A DNA stretch of 11,888 nucleotides from Thermoflexus sp035573655 (GTDB taxonomy: Bacteria; Chloroflexota; Anaerolineae; Thermoflexales; Thermoflexaceae), in the NCBI GenBank assembly GCA_035573655.1, contig DATMAC010000049.1, positions 1 through 11,888 of the forward strand. Direction: 5' to 3'. A program made the translations under genes and the position numbers. Positions 6,147-11,888 of this stretch are shown here, piece by piece (within the stretch, counting starts at the first letter, position 1; every line of letters starts with the position of its first letter). Under the pieces are notes generated by a model. It was not told where the DNA came from. It saw only the letters and a list, made by a program, of their open reading frames with translations, and searched no databases.

Positions 6147-9100
6147 ATGGGGATCCCCCTAGAACGATCCAGAGCGCTCGGAGGGCTATCGCGAGGAAAG
6201 CGGTGGATCCTCCTTCCGCTGATATGGGGCCTTGGGCTCTTGGTCCTTCTGGGCTTGGGGCTAACGTGGCACGGCCTCGCCGCCGTCACTCGTCCTCAAC
6301 AGGAAGCTTCCTCGATTTGCTTTTACACGGATCCCCTGGATAGCCGGGTTCGTTGTGTCTCCCGCTTCTTTCCCCAGGGTGCGGCCACGATTACCGATCG
6401 CGTCTCCCTACGCCTTCAAGCCCTGGCCGCCGGACCAACCGCTGAGGAGCGGGCCTCCGGCCTGTGGTCCCCGCTGCCCGCCGGGTCCCGGGTGGCCAGC
6501 TTCCAGTGGTCGGGGAGCGTGCTCACCGTTTACCTGGAGCTGCCTGCCCCATATCTGGAGCGCGCAAGCGAAGGGGATCCGGCCTTAAGCCCGTGGGCAG
6601 TGGATCAGGCCGTCTATCTCTTCCTGCGACATCTGGAGCCTTTCGGGGTCCAGAACGTGCAGCTGATGGCCCGGAACCCGGTGGACGGCCGGTTCTATGC
6701 GCTCTCGTGGTTCCTGGGGGAACCTCCCCCGGTGAACAAGCCGGCGGAGCTGGCGAAGGCCAGTGGGGAGCCTCTGGCGCCGATGAGCGCCGCCGGCCAG
6801 CCGCCGGGGTATAGCCGCCCCCAGGCCCAAGGCTTCCTCAGCGGGAAAGCCATCTACCTCAGCGCCGGCCATGGCTGGTATTGGTACGCTCCCGGCAACC
6901 GCTGGCTGACCCAACGAGGGAACACCAACGGGATCGTGGAGGACCTCAACAACGCGGAGGTCGTCAACCAGTTTTTGATTCAGTATCTCTACAATGCTGG
7001 TGCGGATGTCTGGCCGGTCCGGGAGCGGGATATGAACCTTTGGGAGGGGATCGCTGACAACGACAACCCCCAAGTCTATCAAGAACAGGGAGCGTGGTCT
7101 CCCGGAACCCTCCCGGGTTATAACGGCGGCACCTACCGCACGGCTTTGACGGCCCTGGGCACGGCCACCGCGCAGGCCATCTGGACCTTGACGCCACCGC
7201 GGGATGGCGTATATGCGGTTTACGTCTGGTACACCAGCGGTTCCAATCGGAGCACCGATGCGCAATTTTTGATCGAGCACGCAGGTGGGCGCACGGAGGT
7301 CCGGATCAACCAACAGGGCCATGGCTACACGTGGCGCTATCTCGGCTCCTTTCCATTCCGGGGCGGGCAGCCTGCCCGGGTGATCCTCACCAACCGGACC
7401 GATCGCTCGGAGAACCTGAATCACGTGGTGGTGGCGGATGCGGTTCGGATCGGCGGGGGGATGGGGACGGTGACCGGCGATGGGCCACCTCCGAGCCCGG
7501 GGCCGAGCGGACGGCCTCGCTGGGAGGAGGCAGCTCGCTATTGGGCGAAATACCAGGGTGCTCCGCCTTCGGTTTACGATCCCTTTCAGTGCTCCACCTA
7601 CAGTGCGTGCGGGGACCAAATCGATGATGTGACTGCCCGCCCCCGCTATGCGGAGTGGGAACGCGAACCCTTCGATGATCCGGTGTATTTCTCGTTCCAC
7701 ACCAATGGTTATAACGGGACGATTCGAGGAACAGAATCCTATGTCTATGATAACAGTGATCCGAACTACCGGCGTGCGCCCGGGACCCTGGAACTCCAGG
7801 ACGCGGTGCACACCCAGGTGATCCAGGACATCCGAGCCGGATGGGATCCGAATTGGATCGACCGGGGGAAGAAGCAGGCCAACTTAGGGGAATTGCGCCT
7901 GCTCTCCACGATGCCGGGCGTCCTGCTGGAGGCGGCCTTCCACGACAACCCACAGGACGCGGCCGCGCTGAGGGATCCCCGGTTCGCGCTGTTAGTGGCC
8001 CGCGCGATTTACAAGGGAATCGTGCGCTACTACGCCCAGCGGGATGGCCGTTCGCCGGTCTTTCTTCCGGAGCCACCCCAAGCGCCGGTCGCCCGCCAGA
8101 CCGGGCCTGGCCAGGTGACCCTCTCCTGGCAGCCCTCCCCCAGCGATGGCGGCAGGCTCCTGGGCCATCCGGCCACGGCCTATAAGGTCTACACCAGCAC
8201 CGACGGCTTCGCCTGGAGTGATGGAGTGGTCGTCAACAGCACATCCTATACGCTCTCCGGCCTGCCGGAGGGCACCATGCTGTTCTTCCGCGTGACCGGT
8301 CTGAACGCAGGTGGCGAATCCTTCCCCACTCCGGTGGTCGGGGTGCGCGTGGGGCCGTGGGGCGCGCCGCGCGTGCTGCTGGTGGACGGCTTCGATCGTT
8401 TAGACGCGGCCATGCGCCCCATCGAGAACCTCGGGGGAAGCCTGGGGACGGTGACGCGCATGCCGATCGCCCGCATGAACAGCTTCGATGCCATCGCGGG
8501 GGTGGGACGCGGGCTTTCCACGCCGTTCGACGGGGCTACGGATGAGGGGGTCTCCATTGGGGCCGTGGACTTGCAGGCCTATCCGGTGGTGATCTGGCTG
8601 CTGGGGGAGGAGGGAGTTTCGGTGCCTACATTGGAGGATGGAGCGCGGGCGAAGTTGCGGGATTTCTTGGCCCAGGGGGGGCGGCTGATCTTGAGCGGCT
8701 CGAACGTTGGCCAGGACCTCAGCCAGCGGGATCCAAGCTTCCTGAGCGATCTGTTGCGGGCAGGCTTTCTCGCCGACGACGCGGGCACCCGGACCGTCCG
8801 CCCGACCTCGGGGGGCTTGCTGGATGGCATCGGTGAGCTGACCCTCGACGATGGGACAATGGGGAGCCACCGGGTGACCACCCCGGAAGTGTTGGCTCCC
8901 GGGCGGGAGGCTCAGATCCTGATGCAGTATCCGGATGGACGGGGGGCGGCCACCCTCTACGGTGCGCCGTGCCCGCAGGTCGTGGTCTTCGGCTTCCCTT
9001 TGGAAAGCGCCTGGCCGATGAGTGCCCGGTCGGCGCTTCTCTCCCGGCTGTTGAATGCCATGATGGCGTGTGGGGCGCCTCTCGAGACGACCATCACGGC

Positions 9101-10184
9101 TCCGGCGCCGAACGCGCTGCTCAATCAGATCCCGGTGATCGCCGGCACGGCTTCCCCTGCGGACATCGCTGGGGTTCAGGTGGCGCTACAACGGACGGCG
9201 GATCAACAGTGGTGGACGGGGACCGGATGGGGCGCGGGGCCGGTCTGGCTGACTGCAGCGGGGCGGCTCTCCTGGTCCTGGACCCCGCCTTCGGATCTGG
9301 CGGATGGGACGTATGGGGTGCTGGCCCGGGCGGTGCGGGGAACAGCGGTGGATCCTACGCCAGCCGCTGTGACCTTTACGTTAGACCGCACGCCGCCCGG
9401 GGTGCCCACGCTGATCACCCCCACCGTGACGGCCACCTATACGCCCCCCATCCGATTCGAGTGGGCGCCCACCGGATCGGAGGTCCCGGCTGGATATGTG
9501 CTGATCATCAACAGCAGCCGCTTCACCGTGACCGCCAACGTCTTCCTGGCCAACCTAGCTCCGGGAGCCTATCAATGGACGGTGGCGGCGTTCGACGCCG
9601 CCGGCAACCTCTCCGGGACGCCGTCCCCGGTGCTGTTTTATGTCGCGGCGGGGGCTCGAGGTTCCACCGTTTACTTGCCGCTCGTTCTGCGGGGAACGAA
9701 TGAAGGAGGATCTCCGCCGCCCCCCGCGTGTGAAGAGCGATTGCGCAACGGGGGGTTCGAAACGGATCTGGCCGGGACGTGGGAGATCTTGAACCCCAGC
9801 GCCCCCATCGCGCGGGTGCAGAGCCCGGTGTATGAGGGCCAATGGGCTGTCCGTCTGGGCGACCTCCAGGCGGCTTCCGCTTCCTATGCAACCCTCTGGC
9901 AGCGGGTGAACTTGGACGGGCGTCAGGCGACGCTCACCTTATGGCGTCTTCCTCAAATTCAGGAAAGCGAGGATCGTTTTTACATTGGCTTCCGGAACGC
10001 CCGCAACGAGTGGGTACCCTTGCTGGTCGATCGGGCGAACACCGGGACGTGGGGGGCGGTTACGCTGGATTTGACGCCCTATGTGGGGCAAATCGTTACA
10101 CTCACCATTGGCGTTTACAATAATGGGAGGGGGTTGGGCAGCGCTGCAGTGGTCGATGGGGTGAGCCTACAAGTTTGCCGTTAA
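6147..10184 (+). CDS. Secreted or anchored N-acetylmuramoyl-L-alanine amidase, multi-domain, with GerMN and golvesin-like domains
   Basis: The protein probably cleaves the amide bond between MurNAc and the stem peptide of peptidoglycan outside the membrane. It has 1345 residues. A basic N terminus and hydrophobic segment (19-46) form a signal peptide or anchor. A GerMN-like domain spans about 55-190. The Amidase_3 domain begins at GKAIYLSAGHG (233-243). Its zinc ligands are H242, E265 and H518 (SFHTNG), and the catalytic Glu is E595 (LLEAAF). A golvesin/xanthan-lyase-like beta domain (about 310-436) is inserted between the second and third zinc ligands. Then come a fibronectin type III domain (645-735), an alpha/beta GATase1-like domain (740-975), two Ig-like domains (980-1168), VYLPLVLR (1175-1182) and a C-terminal jelly-roll, carbohydrate-binding-like domain (NGGFE at 1201-1205, to 1345). 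ATG 6147 was chosen because the signal-like segment follows and a G-rich site (6130-6138) precedes. Domain names beyond the amidase are by resemblance. Confidence 0.85.
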   Translation: MGIPLERSRALGGLSRGKRWILLPLIWGLGLLVLLGLGLTWHGLAAVTRPQQEASSICFYTDPLDSRVRCVSRFFPQGAATITDRVSLRLQALAAGPTAEERASGLWSPLPAGSRVASFQWSGSVLTVYLELPAPYLERASEGDPALSPWAVDQAVYLFLRHLEPFGVQNVQLMARNPVDGRFYALSWFLGEPPPVNKPAELAKASGEPLAPMSAAGQPPGYSRPQAQGFLSGKAIYLSAGHGWYWYAPGNRWLTQRGNTNGIVEDLNNAEVVNQFLIQYLYNAGADVWPVRERDMNLWEGIADNDNPQVYQEQGAWSPGTLPGYNGGTYRTALTALGTATAQAIWTLTPPRDGVYAVYVWYTSGSNRSTDAQFLIEHAGGRTEVRINQQGHGYTWRYLGSFPFRGGQPARVILTNRTDRSENLNHVVVADAVRIGGGMGTVTGDGPPPSPGPSGRPRWEEAARYWAKYQGAPPSVYDPFQCSTYSACGDQIDDVTARPRYAEWEREPFDDPVYFSFHTNGYNGTIRGTESYVYDNSDPNYRRAPGTLELQDAVHTQVIQDIRAGWDPNWIDRGKKQANLGELRLLSTMPGVLLEAAFHDNPQDAAALRDPRFALLVARAIYKGIVRYYAQRDGRSPVFLPEPPQAPVARQTGPGQVTLSWQPSPSDGGRLLGHPATAYKVYTSTDGFAWSDGVVVNSTSYTLSGLPEGTMLFFRVTGLNAGGESFPTPVVGVRVGPWGAPRVLLVDGFDRLDAAMRPIENLGGSLGTVTRMPIARMNSFDAIAGVGRGLSTPFDGATDEGVSIGAVDLQAYPVVIWLLGEEGVSVPTLEDGARAKLRDFLAQGGRLILSGSNVGQDLSQRDPSFLSDLLRAGFLADDAGTRTVRPTSGGLLDGIGELTLDDGTMGSHRVTTPEVLAPGREAQILMQYPDGRGAATLYGAPCPQVVVFGFPLESAWPMSARSALLSRLLNAMMACGAPLETTITAPAPNALLNQIPVIAGTASPADIAGVQVALQRTADQQWWTGTGWGAGPVWLTAAGRLSWSWTPPSDLADGTYGVLARAVRGTAVDPTPAAVTFTLDRTPPGVPTLITPTVTATYTPPIRFEWAPTGSEVPAGYVLIINSSRFTVTANVFLANLAPGAYQWTVAAFDAAGNLSGTPSPVLFYVAAGARGSTVYLPLVLRGTNEGGSPPPPACEERLRNGGFETDLAGTWEILNPSAPIARVQSPVYEGQWAVRLGDLQAASASYATLWQRVNLDGRQATLTLWRLPQIQESEDRFYIGFRNARNEWVPLLVDRANTGTWGAVTLDLTPYVGQIVTLTIGVYNNGRGLGSAAVVDGVSLQVCR

Positions 10185-10222
10185 ACGTAGTCGGAGTTAC
10201 GCGGTGGATTTCTTCGTGGGGG

Positions 10223-10271
10223 TTTTTTGGGCGGAGCCGGACGCCTTCGGCGTCCGGCTCCGCCCAAAAAA
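10223..10271 (+). repeat. Hairpin repeat A, intact copy
   Basis: A 23-bp perfect stem pairs 10223-10245 with 10249-10271 around a TTC loop. The outer arms are TTTTTT (5') and AAAAAA (3'). This is the reverse of the A-stem-U polarity of intrinsic terminators, so it is probably not one even though it follows the amidase stop by 38 nt. The core GAGCCGGAC..CCTTCGG..GTCCGGCTC matches the copy at 4514-4552 with compensatory changes. Confidence 0.85.
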
Positions 10272-10277
10272 GGTTTT

Positions 10278-10322
10278 GATCCTCTCCCCCCACGGCCCTT
10301 TGGGACGTGGGGGGAGAGGATC
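10278..10322 (+). repeat. Hairpin repeat B, copy 4
   Basis: A 21-bp stem with one G-A mismatch pairs 10278-10298 with 10302-10322 around a TTT loop. The core CCCCACGGCCC is shared with copies 1 and 2, and the tail CCAGGGGGTGGGACCCTTCC (10323-10342) nearly equals the tail of copy 1. It starts 6 nt after hairpin A. Beyond it, GCGTAATTCC and TATTCT (10380-10385, a possible -10 box) lead into the next gene. Confidence 0.85.
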
Positions 10323-10362
10323 CAGGGGGTGGGACCCTTCCGCCTCCCCTCGCGGGCCCGAA

Positions 10363-10392
10363 CGGCGTAATTCCTAACTTATTCTACCGAAT
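10363..10392 (+). promoter_or_regulatory. Conserved CGGCGTAAYTC...ACCGAAT leader block upstream of the wecA-like gene
   Basis: CGGCGTAATTC (10363-10373) and ACCGAAT (10386-10392) repeat the block found before fbp. TATTCT (10380-10385) resembles a -10 box but no -35 box lies at the right distance. The block ends 9 nt before the start codon. The ribosome site is weak (TTGAG at 10392-10396). Confidence 0.35.
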
Positions 10393-10401
10393 TGAGATCC
10401 G

Positions 10402-11418
10402 ATGAGGGCACAGACGATCTGGTTGCTCATTTTGCTCAGCGCAACGGTGATCGCGCTGCTATCCACGCCGGTGGCCCGAGCGGTGGCTTTACGGATTGGG
10501 ATGGTCGATCGTCCCGCTCCGCGCAAACTCCACACGCGCCCGATCCCGTTGCTGGGCGGTGCAGCGCTTTACCTGGCCGTCCTGATCGCCCTGTTGGTGT
10601 TTGAGGATCGCTACAACCTTCCCCAATTGGTAGGGGTTTTGGTGGGAGCCACGGCGATCTCCTTTTTGGGGATCTGGGATGACCGTTGGGGGCTGCGCCC
10701 GCTGATCAAACTCATGGGCCAGATCGCCGTTGCGGGGATCGTGATGGCCACAGGGGTGATGGTCTCTCTCTTCCCCTGGCCGGTTCTTAATGTCCTCGTC
10801 ACATTACTCTGGCTGGTAGGGATCACCAATGCGTTTAATTTGATCGACAATATGGACGGCCTCTCCGGGGGGATCGGTGCCGTCTCGGCGGCGTTTTTCC
10901 TGCTTCTGGCGGCTTTAAACGGCCAGTATCTGGTGGGTGCTCTCTCGGCCGCCGTGTTGGGCGCATGTATCGGCTTCCTGCGCTATAACTTCAATCCGGC
11001 CTCGATTTTTATGGGAGATGCGGGGAGCATGTTCCTTGGCTTCCTAATGGCCGTGCTGGGGATCAAGTTGCGCTTCCCCCATAACGTCGCTTTCGTCACC
11101 TGGATGGTTCCGGTGTTGGTCCTGGGGATTCCGATCTTCGACACCGTGTTGGTGGTCCTCTCGCGCCTGCGTCGGGGCTTGAACCCGCTCACTTCGCCGG
11201 GAAAAGATCATCTCTCCCATCGACTGGCGCGGGCCGGGATGACCTATCGGGAGGCCGTTCTCACGCTCTATCTAGCCCAGGCGGCGCTGGGGGCCCTGGC
11301 GTTGTTCATCGCCATGGCCGGGGCGGTGGAGAGCTACCTCATCGGAGGCCTCGTGGGCGGGACGGCGCTCTGGGCCCTCTGGCGCCTGGAGCGACCACCG
11401 TTCTGGGGAAGCTCATGA
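10402..11418 (+). CDS. Polyprenyl-phosphate sugar-1-phosphate transferase, MraY/WecA/TagO family
   Basis: Enzymes of this family transfer a HexNAc-1-phosphate from UDP-sugar to undecaprenyl phosphate on the cytoplasmic face of the membrane, starting surface polysaccharide or teichoic-acid-like polymers. The 338 residues form about ten hydrophobic membrane segments. Family motifs appear in order: RKLHTRPIPLLGG (41-53), the Mg-binding DD pair D93-D94 (GIWDDRWG), NAFNLIDNMDGLSGG (143-157) with D149 and D152, FMGDAGSMFLGF (203-214) with D206, and DHLSHRL (269-275), corresponding to the HxxH-type cytoplasmic loop. This loop and the overall length fit WecA/TagO better than MraY, but the sugar cannot be told from sequence. 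Upstream lies the hairpin element. Downstream a small SH3 protein follows after 1 nt, so the two are almost certainly co-transcribed. Confidence 0.9.
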   Translation: MRAQTIWLLILLSATVIALLSTPVARAVALRIGMVDRPAPRKLHTRPIPLLGGAALYLAVLIALLVFEDRYNLPQLVGVLVGATAISFLGIWDDRWGLRPLIKLMGQIAVAGIVMATGVMVSLFPWPVLNVLVTLLWLVGITNAFNLIDNMDGLSGGIGAVSAAFFLLLAALNGQYLVGALSAAVLGACIGFLRYNFNPASIFMGDAGSMFLGFLMAVLGIKLRFPHNVAFVTWMVPVLVLGIPIFDTVLVVLSRLRRGLNPLTSPGKDHLSHRLARAGMTYREAVLTLYLAQAALGALALFIAMAGAVESYLIGGLVGGTALWALWRLERPPFWGSS

Positions 11419-11419
11419 C

Positions 11420-11845
11420 ATGCGGAAAACCTGGATCGGCCTGGCCGCCGGCTTGCTCCTTCTGGTGGGGCTTTTGATAGGGCTCGCTCAGCTTCGACCC
11501 GCAGCCCGCCAGCCTCCCCCGCCGGGGACGGCCCGGGTGATCCTGTTCACTCGTTCTCCGATCCCCGGTCTCACGCCTGTGCCTTCTTTCACCCCCACCC
11601 CAACGCCCATTGCGCAACGGGCTGTGGTGACGGGAACCGGGGGGGTGGGCTTGCGGCTTCGGGAAGGGCCTGGGCTGCTCTATGCGGTCGTCACCGTGCT
11701 GGCCGAGGGGAGTTCTGTTTGGGTTTTCCCGGAATCGGTGGATGCGGATGGTCTGCGCTGGCGTCGGGTTCGGACGGAGGATGGAGCCATGGAGGGGTGG
11801 GTGGCGGAATCCTATCTGAGCCTTCCAGAGCCTGAAGCTCCGTAG
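11420..11845 (+). CDS. Small membrane-anchored SH3-like domain protein
   Basis: The 141-residue protein begins with MRKTW and a hydrophobic segment (6-24), which forms a signal peptide or anchor without a lipobox cysteine. A Pro/Thr-rich linker (31-64, with TPTPTP) leads to a bacterial SH3-like domain (about 68-135). The domain shows the typical LRLREGPG, a central VLAEGSSVWVF strand pair, RWRRVRT and GWVAESYL. Such domains in secreted bacterial proteins usually bind cell-wall material, and no catalytic domain is present. GGGGAAG (11405-11411) within the end of the preceding gene lies 8 nt before ATG. Only 1 nt separates the genes, so an envelope role shared with the transferase is likely. 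The exact ligand is unknown. Confidence 0.85.
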   Translation: MRKTWIGLAAGLLLLVGLLIGLAQLRPAARQPPPPGTARVILFTRSPIPGLTPVPSFTPTPTPIAQRAVVTGTGGVGLRLREGPGLLYAVVTVLAEGSSVWVFPESVDADGLRWRRVRTEDGAMEGWVAESYLSLPEPEAP

Positions 11846-11853
11846 GGCAACGG

Positions 11854-11888
11854 ATTTCGTTGCGGCGGTTTCGCCGCCGCAACGAAAT
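11854..11888 (+). repeat. Perfect hairpin after the SH3 gene, possible transcript end
   Basis: A 15-bp perfect stem pairs 11854-11868 with 11874-11888 around a TTTCG loop and starts 9 nt after the stop codon. The 5' arm begins ATTTC and the 3' arm ends GAAAT, so no U-run follows inside the window. GCAACG also occurs at 11847-11852 and could pair with CGTTGC (11858-11863) in a competing small stem. Whether it terminates transcription depends on sequence beyond the window end. Confidence 0.6.

Larger units (their letters stand above)
10193..10374 (+). mobile_element. Candidate 182-bp intergenic element bounded by short inverted repeats (MITE- or REP-like)
   Basis: The left end GGAGTTACGC (10193-10202) and right end GCGTAATTCC (10365-10374) are inverted repeats with one difference. 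They enclose hairpin A and then hairpin B. No coding sequence lies inside. Parts of the same order recur elsewhere: the right end at 260-269, the left end at 5869-5878, and A plus B at 4514-4610. I see no clear target-site duplication. It fills most of the gap between the amidase and the wecA-like gene. Mobility is inferred from repetition only. Confidence 0.5.

Noticed and set aside
6585..7811. A 408-residue open frame on the minus strand
   Set aside because: It lies wholly opposite the amidase gene, shows no family motif, and is expected from high-GC codon use on the other strand.
8969..9703. A 244-residue open frame on the plus strand in another phase
   Set aside because: It is a shifted reading of the amidase gene with Gly/Arg-rich low-complexity translation.
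10223..10271. Intrinsic terminator after the amidase gene
   Set aside because: The T-run is on the 5' side and the A-run on the 3' side of the stem, the reverse of the required polarity.

Overview
The window looks like a GC-rich thermophilic bacterium, most likely a member of the Chloroflexota (Anaerolineae or Thermoflexia-like). The clues are an archaeal-type bifunctional fructose-bisphosphate aldolase/phosphatase, a large secreted multi-domain amidase carrying the VYLPLVLR segment often seen in Chloroflexota surface proteins, and a strong canonical sigma-70 promoter in front of a cobalamin riboswitch. The lineage is inferred, not proven. All six convincing genes lie on the + strand.

Layout. 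Positions 1-294 hold two long hairpin repeats and the leader of fbp. The fbp gene (295-1446) ends in a good intrinsic terminator (1469-1504). Positions 1505-1739 hold nothing I can recognise. A promoter (1740-1767) then drives a cobalamin riboswitch (1769-1963), and a further leader with two hairpins runs up to nrdA (2090-4468). A 356-nt gap with two strong hairpins separates nrdA from nrdB (4825-5820). The next gap (5821-6146) contains a decayed copy of the same intergenic element and a weak promoter. A 1345-residue membrane-anchored or secreted amidase follows (6147-10184). A 182-bp intergenic element bounded by short inverted repeats (10193-10374) precedes a MraY/WecA-family glycosyl-1-phosphate transferase (10402-11418). 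That gene is followed after 1 nt by a small anchored SH3-domain protein (11420-11845). The window ends in a 15-bp perfect hairpin.

How the genes fit together. nrdA and nrdB encode a class I ribonucleotide reductase. NrdB has Phe where the radical Tyr normally sits and Glu as first metal ligand, which is the class Ic (Mn/Fe) signature. A B12 riboswitch in front of a B12-independent reductase suggests that the cell also has a B12-dependent class II enzyme and switches this operon off when cobalamin is plentiful. The amidase, the lipid-carrier transferase and the SH3 protein all point to cell-envelope work. fbp serves gluconeogenesis.

The least explained feature is a family of intergenic hairpin modules at 1-282, 4514-4610, 5868-5942 and 10193-10374. 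Their stem sequences differ from copy to copy but remain base-paired.
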